A stretch of DNA of 64,000 nt, from NCBI GenBank assembly GCA_036417435.1, contig CM070902.1, positions 138,559,886-138,623,885 of the forward strand. The letters run 5' to 3'. This DNA comes from Inia geoffrensis (lineage: Eukaryota; Chordata; Mammalia; Artiodactyla; Iniidae). Below, piece by piece: positions 1-11,330 of this stretch (position 1 is its first letter; every line of letters starts with the position of its first letter). Under the pieces are notes generated by a model that did not search any database, was not told where the DNA came from, and saw only the letters and a program-made list of their open reading frames with translations. A program made the position numbers and the translations under genes.

Positions 1-344
1 ACAAAAGAAAAATACATGAAACTTGGTATAGTCACAGAATGGGATATCATAGAGCAGGTAAACTTAATGAACTACAGCCAAATGTATTAAGATAAATCAG
101 TCTCAAATGTACTGTCGACCAAAAAACCAGTGGAAGATTAATAATTACAGAATAATTACATTTATTTAAAGTTTTTAAAACACTCCAAATTCTGCTTCTA
201 TTGCTTAGGGAAACGGGTGTATTTGGAAAGTGTGGGACTGATCCGTGTTAACTGAGGAGGGTTGGTAACTTGAAAGAGATTGGGGGAAGGAGGGCTTCAG
301 CCGTGTTTGCAATGTTATGTTTCTTTCAGAAAAATACGTGGTGG

Positions 345-536
345 TCCAGGGTCAGCAAACCAAGAATCATGGGCCAAACTCAGCCAGCTTCCTGCTTTTT
401 TCCAACGCTTGAGCTAAGAATGGTTTTTATATTTTTAATGGTTATATAAAAACAGATAATAGCCTGTATTTTGCCTTGGCCCACAAGCTCTAAAACAGTT
501 ACTCTCTGGCCTGTTAGGAAAAAGTTTGCCAACCTC
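345..536. mobile_element. Old non-autonomous DNA transposon (hAT/MER-type)
   Basis: The ends GGTCAGCAAACC and GTTTGCCAACCTC are inverted relative to each other, with 'gggcc...ctggcc' internal similarity typical of a common mammalian hAT-type MER element. It is diverged and has no coding capacity. The exact family is not assigned. Confidence 0.55.
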
Positions 537-1419
537 TGCTCTAGTCATTATGGGGAAATAGAAGATAATTAGGGTTGGTTCCCTGTTATTTGTTACATTC
601 GTCTCTATTCCCTTTGGTAGGTATACGTTCCTAATGAAAAGTGAGAGAGCCTGTGAGCTCTTTTCCAGCTCTCCTGAGTTCCCGCGAGCTCTCCTCCCTC
701 TTTCTTTTCTATAACTCCCAGTCTCTTCGAAAGACAGCCAACACAACTTCATTTTCACTCTCCGTTCACTTCTCAACCCCCTGCGATCTGGCTGCCGTGT
801 CAAGGACCGCACTCAAATTGCTCTGTCTGGGTCACCAGTGCCTTCTAATAGCCAAACCCAAAGGACCCATTTCCATCTTTATCTTCTGTTTTTCTCTGTA
901 GCACTTAACATAATCAATTATTGAAACCCTCCTCTTCCCAGGGTCTTATGTGGCCATTTTCTTCTTGGTCTCCTATGACTCCGATTGTTCCTTTCCCGTT
1001 TGGAGTTATGAATCTTTCCTTTTGTATTTATCTTTTCTTTTCTCACTCCTTACATCATCTCAGGGTCGTGACACACTTTCATCGTTTTTATCTCCCTCCT
1101 AGGCTGATGGTTCCCCAAATCACTCCAATCAGGGATGTCTGCCTAGCTCTAGCCCTACATATTCGTCGTCTGTCCATATTCATCGTCTGTCCTCCTTGGA
1201 GACGTCCCAGGGACCCTGGGCTCAGCTTGGCCAAAATGGAACTCTTTCTCTGCTCCCTACTGGTTTAGGCCCTTCTTAGCTCTCACCTAGGTTACTTCAT
1301 TAACTTCTTAACTAGTCTCTTTACCTTTAGTCTCCTCTCCAACTCAATTTCACATAACCTCCAGAGTGATGGTTCTCTAACAAAACTGTGATTCTTTTTC
1401 TCTTGTTTTCACCCCTTCA

Positions 1420-1915
1420 GTGGTTTTTCATTTCCTTCGGATAGATTCCAGCCCCCTTGGCCTCATTACGAGGCCCCTTGTAAGCTTGTGCTGTGTTCCT
1501 TTCCTACTAGACACTTCCCACCATGCATCCTATGATATAAGCACTTGAATGTGCCAACCTCTGTCGGGCCACGGAGCTTTCTATAGCTGTGCTTCAGCTG
1601 CAGTGCCTACCTTGCCATCGTTGCTTGACGAACTCCTGAGATTCAATTCAGTGGTCACCTCCTCTGGGAAGTTCTCCTGAATCCTCTACCCGGGATGCAA
1701 TGAGTGCCTTCCCCTCCCATGTCCTCATGATGCTCTGTGCCCAAACAGATTATGGCTTTTATGAAACTGTAATGTGATTATTGATTTGTATGCCATTGTC
1801 CCTACTTACCAGTCACTTCCCAGGGAGGTTGGGGCCTGGTCTCATTCACCCTTACATCTCTAGAATAGTTCCTGGTACATGACAGGCACACAACTCACTG
1901 ACTAAAGGAATGAAT
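1420..1915 (+). mobile_element. L2 LINE 3' fragment
   Basis: The order of phrases matches the L2 3' end: 'cacctcctctgggaagttctc', 'tgatgctctgtgcccaaacag', 'gggcctggtctcattcac', then 'atagttcctggtacatgac' and a final GAATGAATGA. It is heavily diverged and noncoding. Confidence 0.6.
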
Positions 1916-2300
1916 GACATGAAGTTTATTCTATAGCCCAAGACTTACTTGTGTTTGTGACAAAATTATAATCATTTCAATAATGCAATGAAACTGTGGT
2001 GATACCTGGATAAATATGACTTCGTTAATCCAGTTTTATTTTGTTCTGAAATGTTAAAAGTCTCCCAAATCATTTTGTGTGTGAATAGTTCAGTTCTGGC
2101 TCCTCAAACCAAACAGGGAACAGCTATAGCTCCCTCTCCTGTAGAGAAAGCTACGTGGCTGCACCTATGAGTAGTTCCAAGAGAGCCTTCTGTCCAACTC
2201 CCTCTCAGAATATAGAGGAAATTCAGACCCAGAAGATAGGCATTGAGCAGCATGACAATTCGCAGAAAAGCCAGGTAGTTACAGACATTTTGGGGAAGTA

Positions 2301-2438
2301 CTTTTTTTTTTTAACGTATTTATTTATTTGGCCGTGCCCCGCGACATGCTGGATCTTAGTTCCCCGACCAGGGATCGAACATGTGCCCCCTGCGATGGAA
2401 GCACAGAGTCCTTACCACTGAACCACCAGGGAAGTTCC
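2301..2438 (-). mobile_element. CHR-type SINE, antisense
   Basis: The right end reads CCACCAGGGAAGTTCC, the reverse complement of the SINE start, and a poly-T lies at the left. It is flanked by direct repeats TGGGGAAGTA at 2291-2300 and 2439-2448. The element is a short, internally truncated tRNA-derived SINE. Confidence 0.85.
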
Positions 2439-2940
2439 TGGGGAAGTATTTTTGAAAAAAAAAGGGGGAATATTAGTTTCATAGACATGAAATTTCAAGC
2501 CAGTAAGAGCTGATTTGAAAACTTGAAAAAAAAGTTATGTAACATAAAAAGAATAGAAAAGTCTGCCTCTGATACTAAAGATAGCATAGAAGCATTTCCT
2601 GAGAAATTAGAGGAGGTGGTTGGAAAGGAGAGCTATCTACCACAGCAGGATCTGATGGGTTGTGGTGTTTTGCATTTGCTTCCTTAAAACAAAACCAGCG
2701 AATCTAGTTTTTTTTTTTGCAATCTGAATTTTTTTCTATGTTTCTTTATTTTATATGAATTAAAACGATCTTTATTATTTCTTATTTCCCCACCCCATTG
2801 TGGCATTCAGAAACAGGAGCCTACCTGTTAGGAGGGTTTGTTGACAGTATTTTCCCCTGACAACACTGTTTATTAATTTTAAAATCTAGTTATTCTTCCC
2901 TAAAAATTATGCTTATTTATTTGTCTATGATTCAGATGGC

Positions 2941-3152
2941 CAGATTTAGCAAATAATATAAAACACTCAGATAAATGTAAATTTCCAATAAACAAAAATT
3001 TTTTAGTGTAACTATTGTACATCCCATGCAATTTAATGTAAGTATACATAAAATATTGCATGGGACACATTTATACTAAAACATTATTTGTTGTTTACCT
3101 GATATTCAAATTTAACAGGTGTCCTGTATTTTATCTAGTAACTCTATTTCTG
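2941..3152. mobile_element. Palindromic MITE-like DNA transposon
   Basis: Two arms of about 95 bases are imperfect reverse complements, meeting around 'catcccatgcaat' and 'attgcatgggaca'. Terminal parts (CAGATTTAGCAAATAA; TTTATCTAGTAACTCTATTTCTG on the other arm) also pair. This is a typical ancient mammalian foldback element with no coding capacity. Confidence 0.65.
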
Positions 3153-3419
3153 ATTATGATGATCTTTTGCCAGGCAAAGACCATCGCTGTATTGGTGTAT
3201 CACTAAGACCAGAGACATTTTGGCTATGTAGCCAGTTAATAAATATTAGAATATTTAAGTTGAGTCCTAGATCAGTCATTCAAATAACAAGGAATTATCA
3301 CTAAAAAATAAACAAACAAACAAACCCCTGGTGATTAATTAGACTAAAACTAGGAATCCAAGAGTTGATCAACTTTAGAGAATCTGTTCATGTAATTTTT
3401 CACATCAAAAACTAAATGA

Positions 3420-3742
3420 GAGGGACTTCCCTGGTGGCACAGTGGTTAAGAATCCACCTGCCAATGCAGGGGACACGGGTTCGATCCCTGGTCCGGGAAG
3501 ATCCCGTTTGCCACAGAGCAGCTGAGCCTGTGTGCCACAACTACTGAAGTCCACGCGCCTAGAGCCCGTGCTCCGCAACAAGGGAAGCCACCCCAATGAG
3601 AAGCCCACACACTGCAACCAAGAGTAGCCCCTGCTCAGCTCACTGCAACTAGAGAAAGCCCATGCGCAGCAACTAGAGAAAGCCCATGTGCAGCAACCAA
3701 GACCCAACACAGCCAAAAATAAAATTAATTAATTAATTTAAA
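3420..3742 (+). mobile_element. CHR-type SINE, sense, long form
   Basis: It begins GGGACTTCCCTGGTGGCACA (tRNA A-box region), with a B-box GGTTCGATCCC near 3478-3488, a tRNA-unrelated body and an A/T-rich tail (TTAATTAATTAATTT). Direct repeats AAAACTAAATG flank it at about 3407-3418 and 3743-3753. Confidence 0.88.
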
Positions 3743-4547
3743 AAAACTAAATGGGAAAAAAGTCATGGGATTGTATTAATAAACGCAGAAAAGATGTTGA
3801 CAAAAGAGAGTGAGAATAGCCCAGAAGCTCAAGCTGCGATACTGAAATTCTGAGGACTTGGATGGATGGGCAAGGATCTTGGATGGAAGGGCAGGATTGA
3901 TTCTCTTTGCCGGTAAAATAGGATCACAAGCCAGGCCAGCCTTAGAGACCTGCTAAGTGGCTTTGCTGACCCTAAGAAAATCCCATCCACTGTTTTCTCC
4001 GCTCAGATGCCACTTGGAAGACCTCACGAACTTGCTCCCTTCTTGAGCCTCCTGTAAGACAACCTCCAACAGCAAACACACTCTGGCCCCCTGCTGCCCC
4101 AAAGGCTGGCATGGAGAACTTTTGGTTATACCCTCCCCGCTTCCCTCCTGCAGCTCCTGGGCGCCCACATCTCCTTCCCCTGCCTTCCTCTTCGATGATC
4201 ACAAGCATGCATCTACCATTTAGGTTTTGGTTTGTCTCTCCTGCAGTGGCTTCTGGTAACACTGAGCTTGTGCTGACCTGAGCAAGGAGGCCAGGCCAGC
4301 ACAAAAACCTGTGTGACCTGCACCAGAGTTCCCCTCATTTATCCACCCAGAGGGAGGCTGACACAGCAGCCAGGGAGGGCAGGGCAGGTCGAGGAACATT
4401 TGTTTTCACGTTACTCTTTTACATTGTAACTTTGAAATTGGCTTCAAAAGAGAGGGAGAAATATACTAAAAGTAGTAATTATCATTACTAACCTGAATAC
4501 TTTTCTATCACTTAATAATCTTTCTTTTTTCATTGTAAAGTATTTTT

Positions 4548-4757
4548 CACACTACTATATATAAAATAATCAACAAGGACCTACTGTATAGCACAGGGAA
4601 CTGTACTCAATACTCTGTAATAACCTATATGGGAAAGAATCTGAAAAAGAATAGATAAATGTGTATGTATAACTGAACCACTTTGCTCTACACCTGAAGC
4701 TAACACAACACTGTAAATCAACTATACTCCAATATAAAATAAAAATGAAAAAAATAA
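4548..4757 (+). mobile_element. L1 3'-end fragment
   Basis: It carries the L1 3' UTR phrases 'ggacctactgtatagcacag', 'gaaccactttgctctacacc' and 'caactatactccaatataaa' and ends in an A-rich tail. Near-direct repeats TAAAGTATTTTT and TAAAGTACTTTT flank it. It is strongly 5' truncated. Confidence 0.8.
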
Positions 4758-5081
4758 AGTACTTTTGTATCTATCATCCCACTGATGGTAGGAAGAAATT
4801 TTAAATGTTAATTCTGTGTCATAAAAATATATACATTTCTTAAAACTGCCAGGCCCTGACAGGGCAGGATAGGATTCCAGTGTTTGAAAAGGCACTCAGA
4901 TAGTCAAACATGCAGCTCCTCCAGGTGAGTAACTTCAAACCAGAGACAGCCTTAGGGTCTGGGCAAGTCTGCTTCGACACAAGCAAGCTTTCTCTGAAAA
5001 AGACACCAAATAAAAAGTATAAAATGAAAAATGCATCTGAGCATGTGGGCCTCCACGGTGGGACATGTTTTCCTTTCTTTT

Positions 5082-5454
5082 CTTTTTTTTTTTAATGTTA
5101 TTAGAGTATCGTTGATTTAAAATGTTGTGTCGATTTCAGGTGTACAGCAAAGTGATTCAGTTATACATAAACATATATCCAGCCTTTTTAAGATTCTTTT
5201 CCCATATATGTTATTACAGAGTATTGAGTAGAGTTCCCTGTGCTATACAGTAGGTCCTTGTTGGTTATCTACTTCATATATAGTAGTGTGTGTATGTTAA
5301 TGCCAATCTCCTGATTTCTCCCTCCCCACCACGTTTCCCCTTTGGTAACCATAAGTTTGTTTTCAATATCTGGACGTCTGTTTCTGTTTTGTAAATAAGT
5401 TCGTTTGTATCATTTTTAAAAATTAGATTCCACATATGAGTGATATCGTATGAT
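5082..5454 (-). mobile_element. L1 3'-end fragment, antisense
   Basis: A poly-T is followed by the reverse complement of the same L1 3' UTR ('gtgtacagcaaagtgattcag', 'ctatacagtaggtccttgtt'). It is 5' truncated and noncoding. Confidence 0.8.
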
Positions 5455-6768
5455 AGGCATGTTGTGATCTGATAGTAAATTGCAATTGCAGGGTGCTTCT
5501 CAAGGCAATGGGGTAAAAAACAATGGTGCTTCACAGGTGCTTTCCAGAGCAGACTATTGTATGAAAGCCTTTTATCAGATGGCCCTGCTCAAAATAAGCA
5601 AAAGAGACATTTCTTAATGACCTTTCTACACAAGGTATTGTCACCTTTCGTCATCTGATGGCTGAAGAGAAAGGGTTTTCGAAACACAGGCACCACTTTA
5701 CCTAAACTGCCCTTCGGTGCTTACAATCTGCCACTAACCTTCGCTGATTTTGCACTGAGCCTGTTCACCCAACTATTTATTTGTCTTCAAGTATAATGTC
5801 AGAAAAAACATACTAAGTGAACATATTCACTTAATAAAGATGGTCAGATGCCTAGTACAACAGAGCTTACAGAGGAAGTAACAATCCCCCCACCCCCACT
5901 AGTCCTGCACCCCAGAGAGAGTTCAGGTGCCTGGGCTATACACGTGGGGGCCCTGTGACACACCTGATTCCAAAACCAAAACCAAAACCAGCAAACAAAA
6001 AGAAAACCCAAAATGCTAGAAACGTGAAATTTCATCACTAGAGATTCTTATCTTTTCACTAAACAATTCCTCTCATTTCCCAGTGTTTTCTTTAAAATTC
6101 AGATAAGTTTTTGAGACAACCACCGTAGATCCCTTTTCTCTCTGTGACTAAGAACACACTGTGTGTGTTCCTGGAAGGGGGTTAGGTTGATTGAGGGAGG
6201 AAGATATCAGTCTCTTGATAAAAAGGGGAGAGGCCTGTCTAGCACTTTACCTCCAACTCATCTGGCCTTTTCCCTAAATAGCTGTTCAGTGAACAGCAAC
6301 CATACAGCAGACACGTTTCCCGGGGGCTGGAGATAGATACAGAACAGAACAAAGGAGGACACAGGCAATAAGCAGATAGGTAGAGGGAGGAAATCATTTC
6401 AGGTAATTAACAGCTCATAGTACTGTTTCAAAACCAAGTAAACTAGAGAAAGGGCAGAACCCTTCAGAGCTCCCCCCTGTGCCTTATGCAGGATGGTGTC
6501 CCAGTGGCACCGTCTGCTCCACACCAGCACCCCAGCACCGAGGAGGTGGTCCAACCACTTGGCGTTAGTACCCCCTGCATCAGCACAGTCATCCTCCTGC
6601 AGCCCAACTTGGGCCTGGGGAGTCTGGTAATGTCATTTGTTCCTGTTGTATTCCCGTTTTACCCCTGGCCACGTCACAGTCAGATGTCACAGATACTGAA
6701 CAACTGATATTTTAAAAAAAGATGTCAGAGTTGAAGAGATAGACTGCTTGACAGGTACATGCACCTAT

Positions 6769-7219
6769 TTTTTTGTTGTTGTTGTTAAAGTATAGTTGAT
6801 TTACATTTTTATATTAGTTTCAGATGTACAGCATAATGATTCAGTATTTTTATAGATTATACTCCATTACAAGTTATTATAAGATAATGGCTATAATTCC
6901 CCATGTTGTACAATATATCTTTGCTGCTTATCTATTTTATACATAGTGGTTTTCATTGCTTAATCCCGTATCCCTAATTTGCCCCTCCCCCTTCCTTCTC
7001 CTCACTGGTAATCACTAGTTTGTTTTCTGTATCTGTGGGTCTGTTTGTTTTTCATATAGATTCATTTGTATTATTTTTTAGATTCCACATATAAGTGATC
7101 TCATACTTTCTCTGTCTGACTTATTTCACTAAGCATAATATTGTCTAGGTGATTCCATGTTGCTGCAAATGGCAGAACTTCATTCTTTTTTATGGCTGAG
7201 TAGTATTCCATTGTATATA
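6769..7219 (-). mobile_element. L1, antisense, 3' part (split by mariner)
   Basis: This segment runs from poly-T/GTT repeats through the L1 3' UTR to 'tagtattccattgtatata', where the mariner begins. The L1 resumes at 8508 with 'ccacatcttctttatccattcatc', so the two parts are one insertion. Confidence 0.85.
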
Positions 7220-8507
7220 TTGGGTGGGCCAAAAACTGCCTTCAGTTTTTTGAGTAAAAATAAAAGACACATTTTTCATTTTCACCGAGAACTTTATTAA
7301 ACAATGTATTCACCCTTTTGTTCCACTACCTTCTGCCATTTTTCAGGCAACTTCATAATTCCATCTTCCCAAAACTTTTTATCTTTTTGAGCAAAGAACT
7401 GTTCCTGGTGCCTTTTACAGTCTTCCAGAGAATTGACATTTTTTCCATTCAAAGAATTTTGTAAAGACTGAAATAAATGGAAATCCGAAGGTGCAATGTC
7501 TGATGAATAGGTGGATGAATCAGAACTTCCCAGCCAAGCTGTAACAGTTTTCATCTGGTCATCAAACAAACACGCAGTCTTGCATTATCCTGATAGAAGA
7601 TTTTGCATTTTCTGTTGACTAATTCTGGACGCTTTACATTGAGTGCTGCTTTCAGTTGGTCTAACTGGGAGTAGCACTTACTGGAATTAATCATTTGGTT
7701 TTCCAGAAGGAGTTCATAATAGAGGACTCCCTTCCAGTCCCTCTATACGCACAACATCACCTTCTTTGGATGAATATTGGCCTTTGGTGTGGTTGGTGGT
7801 GCTTCATTTCGCTTGCCCCACGATCTCTTCTGTTCCACGTTATTGTTCAGTATCCACTTTTCATCACCCATCGCAATTTGTTTTAAAAACAGAGCGTTTT
7901 CATTACTTTTCAGTAGAGAATCGCATGCAGAAATATGGTCAAGAAGGTTTTCTTCGCTTAACTTATGTGGAACCCAAACATCAAAGGAATTCACATAACC
8001 AAGCTGGTGCAAATGATTTTCAAGGCTTGATTTGGGTATTTTGAGTATATCAGCTATCTCCTGCGTGGTATAATGTTGATTGTTGTTAATCATTGTTTTG
8101 ATTTGATCACTATCAACTTCAGCTGGTCTACCCAACTGTGGAGCATCGTCCAGCAACAAATCTCTGGCATGAAACTTTGCAAACCACTTTTGACACGTTC
8201 GATCAGTCACAGCACTTTCTGCATACACCGCACAAATCTTTTTGTGCTTTTCAGTTGCGTTTTTACCTTTCTTGAAATAATAAAGCATAATATGCCGAAA
8301 ATGTTGCTTTTTTTCTTCCATCGTCAATATTAAAATGGCTACACAAAAATTCACCAATTTTGATAAGTCTTTTTTTAAATGCACAGCTGATATGACAGCT
8401 GTCACTATACAATCTAACAAAATTGTTTCGAATGAAGTTAAAGACAACCAAGTGCTACTAGAGCCATCTTGAGGAAAAAACTGAATGAACCTTTCGGCCC
8501 CCCCTAT
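7220..8507 (-). mobile_element. Mariner (Tc1/mariner) element nested in L1
   Basis: A complete-length element of about 1.29 kb with imperfect terminal inverted repeats: TTGGGTGGGCCAAAAACTGC at the left, and on the minus strand GGGGGGCCGAAAGGTTCATTC at the right, both leading into TCAGTTTTTT. It is inserted at a TA dinucleotide within TATATA of the surrounding L1. It carries a broken DD34D transposase on the minus strand. Being nested, it is younger than that L1. Confidence 0.9.
7297..8321 (-). pseudogene. Mariner transposase pseudogene (DD34D)
   Basis: It starts at an ATG at 8319-8321 (MEEKKQHFRHI) and has the expected mariner order. An N-terminal helix-turn-helix DNA-binding half (TCQKWFAKF; TTQEIADILKIPKSSLENHL) is followed by the WVPHKLSEEN linker and the catalytic half. 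The first catalytic Asp is in MGDEKW at 7863-7865. A TAG stop in what should be a Trp codon follows VMLCV at 7743-7745. The second Asp (YQDNA) at 7587-7589 is in the same frame, but the third (APSDFHLF, about 7486-7488) is in another frame, so an indel lies between them. Its 1025 bases are not a multiple of three. The total length fits a roughly 340-residue transposase. It is inactive. Confidence 0.9.
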
Positions 8508-10085
8508 ATATACCACATCTTCTTTATCCATTCATCTGTGGATGGACACGGGTTGCTTCCCTATCTTGGCTATTGTAAATAGTGCTGCTGTGAAGATTGA
8601 GGTACATGTATCTTTTTGAATTAGGATTTTCATTTTTTCTGTATACATACCCAGGAGTGGAATTGCTGGATCATGTGGTAGTTCTATTTTTAGTTTTTTG
8701 AGGAACCTACAGACTGTTTTCCACAGTGGCTGTACCAATTTACATTCTCACCAATAGTGTAGGAGGGTTCCCTTTTCTCTACACCTTCTTCAACATTTGT
8801 TATTTGTAGACTTTTTGATGATGGCCATCTGACAGGTGTGAGGGGATATCTCATTGTGATTTTGATTTGCATTTCTCTAATAGTGATACTGAGCATCTTT
8901 TCATGTGCCTGTTGGCCATGTCTATGTCTTCTTTGGAAAAAATGTCTGTTCAGGTCCTCTGCCCATTTTTGGACTGGGTTATTTGTTTTTTGATATTGAG
9001 TTGTATGAGCTGTTTATGTATTTTGGATATTAACCACTTGTCATCCATATCATTTTCAAATATTTTCTCCCATTCCATAGGTTGTGTTTTTGTTTTGTAG
9101 GTGGTTTCCTTTGCTGTGCCAAAGCTTTTTGTAATTAGGTCCCATTTGTTTATTTTTGCTTTTATCTCTTTTGTATTAGGAGACAGATCTAAAAATATAT
9201 TGCTACAATTTATGTCAAACAGTATTCTGCCTATGTTCTTTCCTAGGACTTTTATGGTTTCAGGTCTTACATTTAGGTCTTTAAACCATTTTGACTTTAT
9301 TTTTGTATATGATGTGAGGGAATGTTTTAATTTCATTCTTTTACATGTAGCTGTCCAGTTTTCCCAGCACCATTTATTGAAGAGACTGTCTTTTCTCCAT
9401 TGTATATTCTTGTCTCCTCATAGATTAATTGACCATAGGTGCTTGGGTTTATTTCTAGGCTCTCTATTCTCTTCCACTGATCTATGTGTCTGTTTTTGTT
9501 CCAATACCATGTTTCTATTATTCTGGCTTTGTAGTACACTCTGAAGTCTGGGAGGGTTATGCTTCCAGCTTTGTTCTTTTTCTTCAGGATTTCTTTGGCA
9601 ATTCTGGGTCTTTTATGGTTCCATATGAATTGTAGGATTAGTTGTTCTAGTTCTGTGAAAAATGTATTTTGAGAGGGATTGCATTAAACTTGTAGATTGC
9701 TTTAGTCAGTATTGATTCTTCCAATCCAAGAGCATGGGATATCTTTCCATTTCTTTGTATCATCTTCAATTTCCTTCATCAGTGTGTTATAGTTTTCAGA
9801 GTATAGGTCTTTCACCTCCTTGGTTAAGTTTATTCTGAGGTATTTTCTTCTTTCTGATGCAATTTTAAACAGCATTTTTAAAAACTTTCTCTTTCTGATA
9901 GTTCATTATTAATGTATAGAAATGTAACAGATTTCTGTATATTAATCTTGTATCCTGCAACTTTGCTGAATTCATTTATTAGTTCTAATAGTCTGAGGGT
10001 GGAGACTTTAGGGTTTTCTAAATAAAGTATTATGTGATCTGCAAATAGTGACAGTTTTACTCTTTCCTTCCAATTTCAATGCCAA
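8508..10085 (-). mobile_element. L1, antisense, ORF2 3' part (continuation)
   Basis: The reverse strand encodes decayed pieces of the ORF2 C-terminus, for instance around 8690-8900, 8950-9336 and 9333-9539 ([31 protein letters not shown]). Frames shift repeatedly. The L1 is 5' truncated near 10085 inside the reverse-transcriptase region. Confidence 0.85.
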
Positions 10086-10432
10086 AATACACCTTATTAA
10101 TTTTGCTCCCAAAGGCTTCTTTCTGTGTAGTATTCTCCAATCATCTTTAAAGCTAATAGGACTATCTTCATGAATAACAGCAAATTAAAGTCAACTGAAT
10201 TATGATTTAACTCAGTAATTTGCGACCCAGCATAAATACTTAATGGACTCATCTAGGGAGCTTTAAAAACATTCCGTTGCTCAGGGCCACAACCTCGGAT
10301 GTCCTCAAGTAACTGATTTGGGTGGAGCTTAAAAAACCAGATGATGCTGGTGCACAATAAGTGCCGTGAACAGCAATAGGTATGACTGATGATTGAACAC
10401 AACTCCATGAGATTGTTTGGGCCACTCAAACC

Positions 10433-10630
10433 CATGGTTCTCCAGGTATGACCCCCAGACCAGCAGCAGCAGCATTTTGTTAGAAGTGAAAGTTCTTGGC
10501 CTCATCCCAGACCTGCTAAATCAGAAGCTCTGGGGGTGGCGCCCAGCCGTGTGTGTGGGACGAGCCCTCCCGGTGATCCTGGAACACACCAGTGTGGGTG
10601 GACTCCTGGTTCAGACCTCCAAGCCGCTCT
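10433..10630. mobile_element. MER5-like hAT DNA transposon fragment
   Basis: The phrases 'cagacctgctaaatcagaag' and 'ctctgggggtggcgcccag', followed by 'gagccctcccggtgatcctgg', match the common MER5A/B consensus as I remember it. Confidence 0.65.
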
Positions 10631-10796
10631 GCCAGCAGTGACCTTTGCTGGAGACGTGGTTTTTAAGTTCCAGCACAATCTCTGGTATTAATAAGTCTCT
10701 TATTCAAACTTATTCGAATAATAAGCCACGATTGTCACAGCTCTCTCTCACTATATCCCGGCCAGAGGCTCTCAGGGGTTCAAGGCTTCAGTGATG

Positions 10797-11002
10797 TTTG
10801 GGTTTTTTTTGCGGTACGCGGGCCTCTCACTGTTGTGGTGTCTCCCGTTGTGGAGCACAGGCTACGGACGCGCAGGCTCAGCGGCCATGGCTCACGGGCC
10901 CAGCCGCCCCGCGGCATGCGGGATCTTCCCGGACCGGGGCACGAACCCGTGTCCCCTGCATCGGTAGGCGGACTCTCAGCCGCTGCGCTACCAGGGAAGC
11001 CC
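10797..11002 (-). mobile_element. CHR-type SINE, antisense
   Basis: A full antisense copy from poly-T and GCGGTACGCGGGCCTCTCAC to ACCAGGGAAGCC. Perfect 11-base target-site duplications CTTCAGTGATG lie at 10786-10796 and 11003-11013. The perfect duplication indicates a rather young insertion. Confidence 0.93.
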
Positions 11003-11162
11003 CTTCAGTGATGATTTTTAAACGATTGTGTTCTTGTGATAGAGTGGGCAGCTGCCGGGAGTTGGGATCCGAATCCCTGGCCCGATTCTCCTCCAGTTCA
11101 CCAAGAAGGAACAGAGAGAAAGAGGGGTAGACACGGGAGGGCCAGGAGCGGGCAGGGTCTGG

Positions 11163-11330
11163 AGCCCTGGTTCTCAGCCTTGGCTGCACACTGGACTCTG
11201 TAAAAGATACTGAGGCCTGGGTTCACCCCAGGTATTCGGATGTAATGGTTTAGGTGTGTGCCCTGGGCATTGGGAGGCTTGAAAGGGCCCCAGGTGACTC
11301 TAATGTACGGCCAAGGCTGAAAAGCACTGG
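11163..11330. mobile_element. MER5-like hAT DNA transposon fragment
   Basis: 'ctggttctcagccttggctg', 'cacactggactctg' and 'ccaggtgactctaatgtacg' followed by 'aaggctgaaaagc' match the MER5 consensus in the opposite phase to the copy at 10433. It is diverged and noncoding. Confidence 0.6.

Noticed and set aside
3420..3500. Functional tRNA gene
   Set aside because: A-box and B-box words are present, but they belong to the tRNA-derived head of a SINE; no full cloverleaf was found.
7743..8531. 262-codon minus-strand frame as a host gene
   Set aside because: It is the N-terminal two thirds of a mariner transposase inside inverted repeats; the first 70 codons are readthrough of the element's non-coding end.
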